Below are positions 1-13,381 of a DNA stretch of 64,000 nt, one piece after another; within the stretch, counting starts at the first letter, position 1, and every line of letters begins with the position of its first letter. The translations under genes and the position numbers were made by a program. Below the pieces are notes generated by a model. That model made no database searches. It was given only the letters and a program-made list of their open reading frames with translations, and was not told the origin of the DNA. This DNA comes from Macrotrachela quadricornifera (lineage: Eukaryota > Rotifera > Eurotatoria > Philodinida > Philodinidae): contig JAJEKB010020966.1 of the NCBI GenBank assembly GCA_022393335.1, forward strand, positions 648,608 through 712,607, in the 5' to 3' direction.

Positions 1-437
1 AGGGCCCGTATCCTTTTGGGGTTTTTCATACCTGGTTGAGGTCTACTCATGGTCAAAAGATGGACTCTAAACTCGTTGGACACCTCGGGAGCTTCCCTCG
101 TTAGTGTGATTGTCATTCAAAATAATTTTCATTTGGATTATCTTATATCTCAATCCCCTTGATTGCATGAAAGCTACGAAACAAACATCCACTCTAGCAA
201 TGATTGTTTTTTGGAGAAATATCCCTATATAGATTCATATGTAAATGGCAAGCAAAGTTCAAGTTGTTTATCTTAGATTGGGTTTGATCAAGTAGAATAC
301 AGATATCTGACCATAATCAGTGATTTGGAACGTCATATTTTCTAAACCTGAACTCTGATTTGTTTGAACAAAACGGAGAGACAAACATTCATCTCTTTTG
401 AAGCGTAATATTTATCGCTATACAACTGTTTCTTTAA
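1..437. other. Non-coding stretch, nothing recognised
   Basis: I see no open frame with coding character, no RNA gene and no clear repeat here. The sequence is AT-rich and ends at a TTAA (434-437) next to a possible MITE. Confidence 0.5.
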
Positions 438-810
438 CCCTTTCCGGCCGGATGTATCCATTTAGATACATTAAGTTACTATTTTACGAAAATCTGACCT
501 GTAGTGATGGTATCAAATTTTTTGACAATTTGATAATTAAGTTAAGATATTTTGGCACAAATTTATGCATTTAGATAGAAAAAACAATTCGCTTGTAAAT
601 TGACCGGTTCCACACTTAATGCTCCAAAATAGCATCCGTATGAAAATGATCTTATTCTCGTGTCTCTAAATAATCTAACTTCGACCCAATTAGCTATTAA
701 TTTTCCTTCATAGACCTATTGTCTATTGCATTACTAAGACGGATTATTCACAAGACGCGAACAATAAAATATTGATATGTATCCATTTAGATACATCCAG
801 TCACTAGGGG
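438..810. mobile_element. Possible small inverted-repeat element (piggyBac-like MITE?)
   Basis: The left end follows a TTAA and reads CCCTTTCC, then GGATGTATC, a 6-nt spacer and GATACAT. The right end, read as reverse complement, starts CCCCTAG and carries the same GGATGTATC...GATACAT block (775-797). TTAA plus CCCTTT is typical of piggyBac-type ends, but no TTAA follows the right end. This may be a decayed copy or a coincidence. There is no transposase inside. Confidence 0.25.
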
Positions 811-1020
811 ACAAAAAATTCTAAAAAAATCTTTTTTTCGTCGATCCAAATTGAATGTTTTGTAGTTTTTGCACATCTATACCTACACACGTAATCACAA
901 TTTTTCTGCTTGCCCGTGTTTTGCAAGTCAAAGCTTGAATATTTGTAGAATGCTGTAAGATTCTTCAATGTGGTGAAAAAATAGCTCAATTTTTCTAGGA
1001 AATTTCTGGCCATCCCCACA

Positions 1021-2830
1021 AAAAAATTTCACCAGAAAATCGCAGCGGTTCACAGTATACGAAACCGCGGTTTCAAGCGGTTTTTCATGTCAGCGGGAAT
1101 CAGACCGTTTATGCGGTATTTCAAAACCGTTGAAAACCGCGGTTTTTTTGACGCGGTATTCAGCGGTTTTGAGAAACCGATGCCTATTTTCATCGATCTA
1201 TTTATGTCTGTGTACTAACCTACCGACTCCTCTACCTATTCGCCTAACTATCTTTTTGCTTAACAAACCATCTATCTATATCTTTACTTATAAATTTATC
1301 AATCTATCCACCTAAGTATCTGATAAATCATTCATCGACTGAAGTACCTATCTATCTAACTGCCTACTATCTATTCATCTGTCTATCGGCCTATTTGCCT
1401 ATCCATCTAACTAACTAACTAACTAACTAGCTATCTATCTATCTATCTATCTCTCTAGCTGTCTCTCTTTCGATCTAACTAAATGTCTATTTATTTAACT
1501 AACTAAATAACTAACTGTGTGTTGATTTATCTGAGTAATTGTCTAACTATCAAGCCAGCTACCCATTTATCTATCTGTTGAAAACGACCCAAGAGCGTGA
1601 TGTCTGAAGCCGCGATATATCACACCGCTGTTACGCAACATGTAAACCGCGGCACCTATGAGAAAAACCGCGGTTTCTCAAAATTTTTTTTTCGTGGGAC
1701 TGCTGGGAATATTTTTGAAAAACTGGGGCATGGTATCCTCTTTGTCCTTACACATTACATGTTACTTAAGACATCGCGTTTCCAGGTGGCTGTACCGCGA
1801 TACTTTAAAACCGCTGGAGGTTGCGGTATCTGAAACCGCGGTTATCTATGATCGCACCGCGGTATCTCAAAACCGCTGAAAGTCGCGGTATCTGAAACCG
1901 CAGTTAGCAACTAGGCCACCGCGGTCACAAATCAACATATGGAGATTTTTAGAACCGCATTTAACGGATAAATATAAAACTGCGGTTATAGGTGGACATA
2001 TCACGGTTTATAAACCTACATCTAACCGATATACATACATAACCGCGGTTATAAATCAACACACCGCGATTTATAAAACTGCATCTAACCGATATATACA
2101 TCCGAAGTTATATGTGCATAATCACGGTTCTTGGAACAGCATCGAAACGATATATATAATACCGCGGTCACGGTTGCGATCGCCACGATTTTTAATTAAC
2201 ACGGTTAGAAAAACTAGAAGAAATCACGATGTCCTTTGATATACCACGGTCTGCCATCAAGAAATCGCGGTGAGTTTAGAAACACGGCGGTAAGCAGCGG
2301 TTTTATCTTAAATTTTGTTCCATACATAGTGCAACGAACAAGACGATGATGCTGGACGAAGATTTTATTTTTATCACTCTTTCGTTCGTTCCACTAGCAA
2401 TACAGTCAAAATAAATACATGTTTCGTATAATTTTGTTAGGAATATTTTCATAAAAAATAGTCTGATGAAATTAACATCGTTGACGAAGCGTCACAAAAT
2501 AAATAAATATCTATATATCTAATTTTAAGGAAGAAAACGAGTATAATAAATATTTAGTTAATTAACTAAAAATATCGTTCTTTACTACTTATGGTATTTA
2601 ATTATCTATCTATCTATCTGGATTATAATTCAGGGTATCTCAAACCATGATTATCCAAGAGGTACACGGAGGCATTTGAAACCGTTAAGAATCACGGTAC
2701 CTAACGCAGCGGTTATTCAATGAACACATCGCGGTATTGAAAACCACTAATAACCGCGATATCTCAAAGCGCAGTTATTCAATGAACACACCGCAGTATC
2801 CCAAACCGCGGTTTTCTCAAAAAAAAATTT
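1021..2830. repeat. AACCGCGGTT-motif repeat cluster
   Basis: Within 1.8 kb the palindrome CCGCGG occurs about ten times (near 1066, 1137, 1649, 1668, 1845, 1856, 1918, 2043, 2163, 2805), mostly as AACCGCGGTT. Dozens of one-mismatch forms such as ACCGCAGT and AACCGCTG lie between. Three blocks pair the motif with an A/T homopolymer and GTGGG (near 1020, 1680 and 2820), the first inverted relative to the others. The CpG-rich motif stands out in otherwise AT-rich DNA. No gene is visible. It could be a decayed tandem/inverted repeat family or an array of protein-binding sites. Confidence 0.6.
1190..1590. repeat. TATC/CTAACT microsatellite tract
   Basis: Imperfect tetranucleotide tract of TATC, CTAT and CTAA units. 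The purest parts are CTAACTAACTAACTAACT near 1405 and TATCTATC runs near 1430-1450. It splits the CCGCGG-motif cluster in two. A second short TATC run lies near 2607. Confidence 0.75.
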
Positions 2831-3164
2831 CCATGGGTAGTACAGCCAAACTAGTAACACTAATAATTGTATATCTCTGCTTGAAAGGTCTTCGAAACCA
2901 AACCCTTTGAGAGCTTTTAATAGCTCACTGAAGTCTATCACTTGGGCATATACTCGATTCAAAAGTAAGGAGACAGTCGGAGGTGTTCCCTCGTAAACTT
3001 AATTCTGCTTGAACAACCCCTGATTAGTCTCGAACATACTTAATTTTAATTAATAATAGAAATGAATGGCTAGTCGTTCGTCAGTGCCTCTCCGGGGTAT
3101 CACTCACGACTAGCCCCTCATCTGTGCGTCTGTTCTTCTTCATTCTTTATAGCTTTCTCTATAC

Positions 3165-3301
3165 CAGAGCTGGGTAACTCAGCTAAAAAAGGGAATTAAT
3201 TTGATTCTATTCATTTGGAAAAATTTTTAATTCAATTCAATTCAAGAATCGAACCGAATCGAGTTGAGTTGGAAATTTTTGAATTGAGTTGCCCAGCTCT
3301 G
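3165..3301. mobile_element. Small MITE with about 20-bp inverted termini
   Basis: The left end CAGAGCTGGGTAACTCA is matched by the reverse complement of the right end, CAGAGCTGGGCAACTCA. The 137-bp unit is filled with AATTC/GAATT-rich sequence and has no coding capacity. The flanks (CTCTATAC / TTATTTAC) are similar but not an exact target duplication, so the superfamily is uncertain. Confidence 0.55.
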
Positions 3302-4246
3302 TTATTTACATACCCCATTATTAGATTTTTGAATACTTAAACATCCAGTCTAAAACTGTTGTGATTGATCAAGAGCTCGTCATCGAAAACTCATCATTGC
3401 TTGAAATTTAGGCCTGAAAAACTGTAATTGGACGAGAGTATAAGCTTGCAAACTTCTGATTCATTGCATTTTCAGCCTGATAAAATCTCAAATCTCCTAA
3501 ACTAATATTGAAAATCTATGATTCGGTGAATTGTTCAGCTACAACACTTGTATTGATTGGAAGCGCAACACCAAAAACCCTTAATGGAATTCACTTCTGA
3601 CTTCAAAAACTCTGATTAATGAAGAAAGCGAGCTCGAAAACATCCGTTTCTATCAAACCTGGAGCCAACAAAATGTGCTTGGCTCAAAGTGCGACATCAG
3701 AAAACTTTAATTGGGTTATTTTCCAGATTGCAAAAATCGGTTTTGTAATTTTATGCTTATTTAACCTGCGCGCTATGGTCTGAAACAAACAGACATATTC
3801 CTGGCCTCTGATTACGAATTTTTCAAAAAACAGGAATCCTTAGAGGATTGAGTTTTTCAAAAAGAAAGGATTCTTTATACAAAATAGGAAAAATATAGGT
3901 ACTCATGCTTTCTTCTAAAAAATGTGGCTATGTAAAACTTTGCAACTGAAAATTTTCTTTTAATAAAGTTAGCTTCAAAGGCTGGACTTTGCACTGGCAT
4001 GCACTACTAACCAGAACCCTCTCATTATCCTAAAGTTTATTGATATCTCAAGCTTTTGGCTTGAAATTGTGGTTGTACGTAACCAGTGAAAGACGCTGAT
4101 CATAGACACCAATCCGATATTAATCCAATATAATATGACAGAGTTATACATTGAAACAACCAAAGAGTATATTCATACAAACAACAACAAAAAATTAATG
4201 AAGATTACAACAGAAATTCAAAACTCTAAATTCGATCTTTGAACTG
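3302..4246. other. Non-coding stretch 3' of the left receptor gene
   Basis: No convincing gene. Loosely similar phrases built around 'aaaactctgatt' recur between about 3350 and 3830, which suggests a very degenerate minisatellite. The last part is the downstream region of the minus-strand gene that ends at 4247. Confidence 0.45.
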
Positions 4247-7200
4247 TTAGTTATTAGCTTGATTAAAGTGCGTATTTTGTGATTTTATTTTTCTCATTCT
4301 GTAACTTCTTTCGGGAATTTCTGGTGGAGTGTCTTCTTCTTCTTCTTCTTCTTCTGAAGTATTCACGCGTGTGTATGTATTTTGTGATTGTTTATCACGG
4401 GTCGAATTTTTGTTAGAATCATACTGACGACGTCTCGGTTTCGATTTTGAGTATTGTTCAGTTTCTACCCTTATATTCAATACCTTGCCTGGAAGTGGAC
4501 GATTACTAGGAGGTCCAATTTGTAAACTAGTCGGACATAGTGACTTCCATTCATCTGTTAGAATAGGTCCACTTCCGCCGATCATTGATGATCCTATTGA
4601 AGATACATCATCCTCATCAGGCTGCTCTGCTGATGCGGATTCATAGGATTCTTCCATTTCAGTTTCATCTTCCGAGGTCATGTCAGAGTCGCTTCTACTT
4701 TGACGGTATGTTGGTTCAGATCGGTTGATTTGTTCTACTGGTATTGGTATTTCTTGTTGTTCACGTGGATTGCTAGTTTCAACGGGTAATGGTGTAGGTT
4801 CGACCGGTAATGGTGCAGGTTTAACTGGTTGTCTGTGAACTTTTTCCATACGTAAATAAGACACATATGCCGTATATTCACTATCTAAATCAGAAATATG
4901 ATATAACAACATACATCTTGAACTTTTCTTTTATTCTCGAAAGTGCATCTGATTGGATTACTCGCTTTTTACCAACACTATATCGAAATTTTGTCATTCA
5001 TTCTACATACCATATAATCTCAAGGTGAATAATTTTTTGATAAATTTTTTTCCAAATAAGTAAAATATCTAACCATTACTCGATTGATTAGTTCTATTAG
5101 CGATTTCAAAACAGCAGATCGCTTGCTATTTACACAAATCACTCGTAAATGTATTAAGAATTACTGTAGGTCAATGCTCATTTATGTTTTAGATTCTTGA
5201 TGTATTCACAAAGATAGAATACATCACTTTTTTGGATGAAAATTCGATTATACGATCACTTACCGTACTCTTCCCATCTACGTCCAAGATAACTATAATC
5301 AATTCGAGGCATAAGTATAAAATTAAGACCGACTCCCTTGATCAAACGAACAATACAATAAACAACGGCAATATGACAACCTAATAATACAGAAATTATG
5401 TAATATATATTTGAATTCACTCTATTTGAAAAATAACTTACTTAAAAAGAACGTTAAATACACAAGAAGCCCATAAATTGCCTTATGGAATACATTATCT
5501 TGATTTCTAGTTTGTGGAACAGAAACGAATATGCAAAGCCATCTTGTAATACAACTTTTTAATCCATATAAAATCACTAATGGTGCAATGAATGAAAATA
5601 ATGAAATTGACGGTCGACGAGGATCCAGTTGAAATATAGAAGTATGAAATAAAACAGCACTGATTATCATAACAATGAATAAAATCGTATGAAACCAAAT
5701 GAAAAAACCGCCAACTATGTTCAGAAAAACGGACGCAAGATATGTAACTGATTTGGAAGCTCTTGAATCCACTTCTGATTCCTTTTCTGGTGGTATATCT
5801 TCATATTTATTTTCCTTCAAATCTTTCGTATGTTTCTTATATGTCTTCGTTACACTGAACAGTTGAATAACAAAAATGATCATGGTGAAAATAGCACTGA
5901 AAATAATCTCATAGTCGAATGACCAATCGTCTATTTCTAAATAAGAAGAATTTCTGATTGATCAAATGAAAATAACTGAACATACCAATATTTAAGATTT
6001 GCTTCAAACAGAATCTCAGAAAGGATATCGAACTTGTTCCCATAATTGATTGAAAGATAAAAACACATGTTAGATAGAAAAGCAAGATAAATGCTACTGT
6101 GTATGCACATATGGCCATGGTGGTAAATCGAAAATCTTTATCCCAATGATAGATATGATCATCGATAAACTTTCGTATACGTAACCAACATGATGAACAC
6201 CAATTACGATTGTTTGAAGCATTCTTAGACGAGTTTCCTGAATAGTACGTAAAAGATTGGTTAATTGGACTAATCGGTGTTCTTGGAGTGACTTTTCTTT
6301 CCTTGCACAATAAATATAATGAATGAACAAAACGAATGGTAAGTTCCGAGCCGATATATGAAAGTAAAATAAATTGTGGCGCATTTTTAATCAATCCATA
6401 TTTGATCGTCGACGTACCAAATTCCTAAATCATTTGTTTTGGAATTAATCTGATAAAGTATCCCCTAAAAAAAAGATAAAAACTTACTATACGACGTCTT
6501 GCCTGTTCAAATATAGAAAATTGTTTGGAAAGAGGCAAGAAATCCATGCATGAACTTCTACGAATAATAATATAGGCAATATTGCCTAGAGCATAGATAC
6601 AGGCAAAAAAGCGCACCCAAATATTTTTTTGTTGTAACGAAATAAATATTGGATAGTAACGGATGCTACATGATGAACAAGTTTAGAAAAAAAATGAATA
6701 AAGAAAAAATTGACTGACCTATATAGAAGAGGAATTAAAGCACGATCAACAAACTGCTGGAGCACTCCTCGATTCCACAATTCACTTAAATCAATAATAT
6801 AGTGTTCGAGAGCCGTAAGTACTTCAATCATAACTATACCAAAAAGTGCAGCTGTCTCATATCGATTGGCTGTTGTGAAGGGTTCAATAGGTGACATGCA
6901 ATCTCCTACAACAGATTGTTCGGAACCGACAGTTGGACAACTTTCGTTCACTTTGATCAATATAAAAAAGATCAAGCAGAGTACACTCGAGATGAGAAGA
7001 AAGATACGACTATCTATCCGAAAGATAGACTTAGATTCGCATTGTATCATCGCCTTTCTAGTACGATTAATTAACGAATCAAATTCCATTTGATCAATAT
7101 TATCAAGTTGAACCAACTTCCAATGATAGATGGTTGGAATAATACATAGAAGACAGAGAATGACGATCATTAAACCACTTGTACACAACAAACGAAGGAG

Positions 7201-9079
7201 ATTGTCCTCTTGTGTTTCGCTAAAACAAAACACAAATTCACTTTAATAGAACACTTTCTATTTTCTCAGACTAATAATCTTATATTCGTCTTACATTGAT
7301 AAATTAGAGTTTCATTCTTTCAAAATATGTAACCTCTATAAAACTTTTCCAAACTTACTTTTCGGACGTTGTAACATTATTAGCATTGCTATTGTCCGTA
7401 TGATCATTACCTTGTATATCATTAGGCGCAGGAGGTTGTTTCTCAAAATAGCTATTCGAACAAGAAAGATCAATATTCATGATAAGAACAATATGAAAAC
7501 TCACGCAATGATTCTTTTGATAAGCCAATGTTGAAGCTTTTGTAGTGGTGAAATTGTTAAGACCAAGAAAAAAATCATAACAAAAAGACCAACTACAAGT
7601 TGTATGAATTTCATAGAAACTAGAGAATAATGAAGAAATACTTCTCTCCCGAATAATTAATAAAAGATTATTTACTTTCATTGCATAATAGACCATCTGA
7701 CCAAGGAAAACATGAACATTTGAAACCAACTAAATAATTGACACAATACCCATGTTGGCCGCATACATCATTGGCAAAACAATAGTCAATCACTGTAATT
7801 ATTCATTTATAAACACATTTTGTTACTTATTTTCATAAGTAATCAATTACTCACCATATTGACACATATATGGATAGCTTAAATCAAGATTAATATCATT
7901 TATTGAGCAAACAATTTTACTTGATACCAAATATGTAGTTAAAGAAAATATATTGAAATTATTTTCGAGTGCATTCCATATGATTTGATCACAGATTTTA
8001 CGAATTTCAGAAAATCCTTCTAAATCATCATTAATAGTTAGCGACTCAAGTTTGTCTTTTTGAGATGGTTCCAAGTTATTTCGAGTTGTTGTGCTAATAA
8101 TAGGATTGATTTGATTGTCCTGATGTGAACGTTTGTTGAGTTGAAAAGATTCGAATATTTTTATTTTTCGATTATTATAGCTATGACGAGCCTGCACAAA
8201 TTTATCTTCGGCCTTCTTCCATTTATCGTGATCATTGGTTGAAATCACGTCTCCAAGATTCTTGTCTGATAAAAAAATATTTATAAAAGCAAAAGCAATG
8301 CAATTTTATCTATTTTACCTTTGAATAAACGAGAATCAATTTTCAAAATTAATTCAGATAAATTATTTTTAATAAGGATATGAGCAGCATAGAAAATTTC
8401 GATAGAATGCCGAATTTGCATCAATTGTGAATTATTCAAAAAAATACTATTGCATGTGTGATTGGTTTCAGTGATCGTTGATAATACATCGGACAGATAA
8501 TAGCACGAACCGCCAAAACGTCGCCATCCTTTGGGGCATCGCAATCGATTGACTACAATATATAAAAACGTTCTTTTTCAGAATGTAAACATTTGAATAA
8601 AGAAGTATTTAATTAACCATTCGCAAACTTCATGACTACACTTTTCGTAAATAGAAGGTTTCGCAGACTTTAAATTTTGTGACAGAAGAATGAGTTCAAA
8701 AAGTCTAAGTTGCATTCAATAAGCTACACACCCTATGATGATCTCTATTTGTTATATTTGGATGTTCTACATAATGATGATTTTTTAGTTTGATAATTAA
8801 CAATTAATTGATTAAAATTCTTCAGCAGTAGTTAAGAGTCGTGATTAGAAAAAATTTATCTAATTCTAACTATGCTGTAATTTCAAAATGCATCTTATAA
8901 GATTGCTTACCAGCGTCTTGGCTTTTGTCTATGACCGACGGCAACTTGTCAATGAACGATGAATGATCATCATAACTGAGATCTGACTGCTGAATAGGCA
9001 AATAACATTGATATTGTTTTACAAGAAGATTGACGGCGAGAAAAAGCAAGAAAAGGAGATAAGTCGATAATGAAGTCAT
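4247..9079 (-). CDS. STRA6-like multi-pass receptor with C-type-lectin-like and EGF ectodomain (left copy)
   Basis: Twelve exons, inferred from GT..AG sites with unbroken frame: 9079-8911, 8552-8319, 8265-7855, 7792-7676, 7619-7505, 7451-7359, 7219-6719, 6665-6488, 6424-5986, 5936-5442, 5380-5264, 4884-4247. They sum to 3507 nt (1168 aa plus stop). The order is signal peptide, then a C-type-lectin-like start (CPKGWRRFGGSCYYLS), a charged linker, a Cys pair ending YPYMCQY, an EGF-like module (CGQHGYCV...CSC), one membrane helix, and about eight more hydrophobic segments. RYYPIFISLQ, MPRIDYS and a D-x-x-Y-x-x-Y-x-x-Y-L-R-M-E block resemble the STRA6 retinol-binding-protein receptor family. The last exon is one long acidic, Ser/Glu-rich cytoplasmic tail. 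Ligand and transport function are unproven. The 3' intron/exon pattern differs from the right copy. Confidence 0.75.
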
Positions 9080-11602
9080 ATTGATCTTGCAGATCAGAAT
9101 AGTTTTTGTGGTTATCTTATTTTCGTTCTAGAATAATAAAGAAATAAACATTTTGCCATTTTAGTATTTTATTCGTCTTTTTTTCATTGAAAACCGACCA
9201 TGAACTGCTTTCTTTGACTTCGAAGATAAATGCACATCTATTGCACACTATCAATTCGAAAATAAATGAAAAATCATCACACACTGTCCATTAATCATCC
9301 AGAATTAGATATAATTCATACATAAACAGTGTCTCACTTTCTTTTTTTAGGGAAGGGAGAGAGAAAATCTTACTCTTTTCTCTTTGTGAAGGAGGGAGCA
9401 TTCACTTTGCATTCATATGAAAGTCAATCTAAATCCTATATCTAGAAAAATTTAGTAGCTTTTCTTTTTCAGATGTACGTTTATATTCGAACTTGAATTA
9501 GATAGCGGATCATAAAAATAGTGGTCTTGTGTAACTTGTAGAACTTTTTGTGGTGCATCTTTTGGTATATTTTCTTTTTCTAATACAATGTATTAGATGA
9601 TCAAAAATTACAATGGAAAGTGCGACAATTCGACCTGGCTCACCCGGTATGAATTATCCGTAACAGTTATATTTTTTGTAATGAATTTTAAAGTTGGAAG
9701 AGACATCTACTCAAACCGATATATGCAAAATTATAAAAAAATTCATCATAACGATAAATTCTAACCACCGTGAAAAAATTGTCAGATGCTTCACAATGTG
9801 TCACCTGATAGTTCGATAAACGAAAGGAATAAATCTGTTTGAAGAAAAATCGCAAGCAGTACACGCGCACATGACTTGATAAAATACGATATTTATTCAA
9901 ATAGTGTCAGGGCGAATTGCTTTCCCTCCTATCGTTCTTTTTGTTTTTGTTACTATACTTCTTTTATTTCTAAGTCTACGACATATAGCGAGAAAGCTCT
10001 AAACGCGCTGCATCTTTTAGTTTATTTAACTTAAACATCATATATACTTTTAAATATAAAAAATGTATTAGAAGAAAAAATGGCATCGTTTTTTACTACA
10101 ATATATATATATATATCGATATCTGAATTATAATGAGAGACTTTATACACCATATATAGTAGATTAAAAAATAAAAATAGTAAAGAAAAGAAAGAACGAT
10201 AGGGAGAAACTCAGTTGCCTCCACAGCATACAGACCATGATAATAAAGTCACTGACAATATTGAAACGTGTTTTTTTTTCTGTTCTTCGCAAGTGCTCTA
10301 TTACGACACTAGAGAGAAAGGGATTCTCTTTGGTACCTTCATATGACACGAATAACGTGCACAAGTAGGCTAACTGTTTCTTCATTGTTTTTTTACTGAA
10401 AAGAAGAATCATTTCTGCGCACAAGTCAATAGTTTATTGTCTATTCCTTACGTTTTATTACTATGAAATATTTATTACATAAATTAATATAAAAATTCTA
10501 CCTTTAATTAAAGTATATTTTCACTGTAAGTATTGTACTGAAATAAAAAAACAAAGAATGATTTGAAGTTTTGAAAGGATGTAAAACAAAACATTTATTT
10601 TAATAAGAATATATCTGGGTTTTTTTAAAAAATGTTTTCCTTTGATAAAATAAAAATCATCAACTTATATTTCTGCCGTAACTCTGTCAATATAAAGTAA
10701 CTAATGCAAATAATTACATTTCTATACAGGGAAATTTCAAAAGAGGCTCTACGTCAAATCAAAGATGAATGATCATTGCATAAAGAGCAGACAAACTTTT
10801 ATTGGTTTTTTACTAGTTATTAATGACTCATAAGCGACGATAGAAGAACGAGAGAATATAAAGATATATCTATCATTCAACGTCCTTCTAGATACATTTT
10901 AATTAATGAAGAAATTTTTTCGTAAATAAAACGCTGCGATAAAGATAAATGAAATGAAAGAATGTAGACATGTATTTATTATTCGTTGTTCTTCTACATA
11001 GATTAGAATTCGAGTAGACTTTGCTTTCTTTTAAAGAGAAGCCGTTAGACTGTGTCCTCTTATACAAAAAGAAATCAACATAACTGAAGAAATACCATGT
11101 TAACTTTGTATTTCATCAATAATTCCATAGTTAAATACAAATAAACTTCTTGTGTTTATCTTCATTTTGATAGTAGACAAAAACATTATTTATTTTAGTA
11201 GAGCTCGGATAGAAGTGATCAAGTAATTTTTTACATTTTTGTTCATAAGATTAACCTGCCCTAATCTTTATTTTTAGTAGTTTATCAGAAGAGAAACATT
11301 AATAACTAGAATAATCGTAGCAGTCTCAATCTAAAAAACTGTCTACATTATGGCTTCGGGTTGAATGCAATGGGACGAACTTTTCCAAACTAACACATAG
11401 GATGAAATAGCCATGAGATGGAATAGTTGTTGAGAACAAGATGTTTGTTCTATGAATAGAATGGGAATGTCTCAACCTCTGCAGAGCTTTGATTCTCATA
11501 CAACATATAAAGGTGGAGGACGTTTTAGGGACATTTCAGCCCAATTAAAAATTCAAAGTACATTTAGACGAAACTTTCAGCAAACGTTAGCCATAATCAT
11601 TC

Positions 11603-11949
11603 CTAAAAATTTCAGCTTGATCGGTTAAACTTTTCCTTTATTTCGTCAACTCAGTACCTAGCATCAAAAGTAGACAAAAACGGACTTCAGAGTAAATAGT
11701 GTGGGCGTTCATTCTTTGCTATTTGGTTCAAACCCAGAGGCATTTTTTTACGATAACTAGCAATCATTAAGTGCTTCAAAATTGTAAAGGCAAGAGGATG
11801 CGGAAAAAATGGCTTCGGGTCTGAACCAAATAGGAAAGAATGGAAGTCCACACCATTTACTCTGAAGCCCGTTTTTACCTATTTTTGATACCAGGTACTG
11901 GATTGAGGAAGTAAAAGGAAAAGTTTAACCGATCTGGCTGAAATTTTTA
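11603..11949. repeat. Fold-back element (about 140-bp arms)
   Basis: The left arm (about 11603-11745) includes GATCGGTTAAACTTTTCC, CAGTACCTAG and CTTCAGAGTAAAT. The same blocks recur inverted in the right arm (about 11800-11949). Arms are roughly 85-90% alike by eye, with a spacer of about 55 bp. There is no coding capacity. Likely a MITE or fold-back transposon copy lying between the two divergent promoters. Confidence 0.75.
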
Positions 11950-12390
11950 TATGAAAATATTATTTTGCATATATAGGAGCAATGCGACTGGTGAAGAGAA
12001 TGGGAGGATCATTCTTTCTTTAAAAAATCTGAATATATTTTATTTCATTATGACGAAAGAGAAAAGAAAGATAGTCGTTATAGTACCGATGTCAGAATTT
12101 TTTTTTGTTCTGTGGATTATGTTTGAATAGTATTAAGGTTATCTCGTCCTATGGATTTGTAAGAATAAATTACCCAGTGATACATAATAGACGACAGTTA
12201 CCAAACTACAACGAAAAAAACATATATGTTATTTTTCGTTATATTCGACATCAACGTAAGCAAAAAGATTAGAATTTTTATCAGTGATTATTCTCTTACA
12301 AATAGTTATTCATGCGTTGTTTGATTCAAGTTCGAATATTAATGAAAACAAAATCAGCCCAGTGTTTACTTAGAAAAAAAAAATTATGTT

Positions 12391-12441
12391 AATTATAAAC
12401 TATAATTTAGATATGGCATATCTAAATTATAATTTATAATT
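12391..12441. repeat. Short AT-rich palindrome
   Basis: TATAATTTAGATATG is followed almost at once by CATATCTAAATTATA. Near-perfect arms of about 24 bp could form a hairpin or cruciform. No function can be assigned. Confidence 0.6.
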
Positions 12442-13381
12442 GAGAAAAATAAATTTTTTTGATTAGTGTAATTTGCGTATTTTTTTAAAATTTATATTTA
12501 TATTTGAATTTGAATTATATAGCTAGGCAAGAAATTAATTGTAATCTTATAGAACTTCGTATTATGTATTATCAAATTAAAATTAAGTTTTGATGTAAAA
12601 AAAAAGCAAATATCTAATCATTTTTATTTTTAGTTATTTAGTGATTTTAGTGTATATTATATTGAGCTCTATTTTCTTCATATGCCCGATATGTATGAAA
12701 ACGCGTAAAAAAAACATCTTACATTTATTGTGTTGCTGCTGTCTTTTTATCGTATGTCTATATTTATTTAGATTATGTTTTTTTTTCTTTTCTGTTTTGT
12801 CGCAACTTTTTTCAAAATAATAATGAAAATATAAAACATTCTTGATATTTTCCAAGCCATTATTAATGTTAATAAAACATGAAACCTTGGAAATACCACT
12901 CGAAATACAATTAAATTATTTCTATGTTCTATTCTAACAGTATTTTTATTAAAAGAACGCAAAAGATTTTTTTTCCTTCTTTTTATAAAATAAAACATTT
13001 AAGGTAGACGTAAGAGAAGAAAATAAATAGAAATTATGATTGAGAAAAAAACTATTCATGCTTGTCAGATTTCTCATATAACTACTATTTAAGTTCCATA
13101 CATATTCATTGTTACAATCAATAGTATAACTGTCTCTTTACAGCTTGTAAAGCATTATGGAATAGTTTTTTATGTGTTGATTAATGAGAATAGTTGCATA
13201 ATAAGATGTGTAAATAGTTTGAAGATAGTTTTATAGTATATTTTTTTCACATAATAACTTTGTTTCATTGTTAGTAAAGAAGAATTATTCTAGTAGATTA
13301 AAATTTATTCTTAGCTATATCTCGTTTTGTTTTTGTTTTTAGTAATTATTTACAAGAACTTAGTTTTATCATCTAATCATC

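Larger units (their letters stand above)
9080..13381. other. Intergenic region between two divergent paralogues
   Basis: 4.3 kb separating the start codons of the two receptor genes, so both promoters should lie here. It is strongly AT-rich with an (AT)n run near 10100, a fold-back element at 11603-11949 and a short perfect palindrome at 12391-12441. I found no coding region with support. Confidence 0.6.

Noticed and set aside
2747..2962. A 71-codon minus-strand frame with coding-like composition
   Set aside because: It overlaps the CCGCGG repeat edge, matches nothing I know, and has no supporting neighbour; kept as part of the repeat region.
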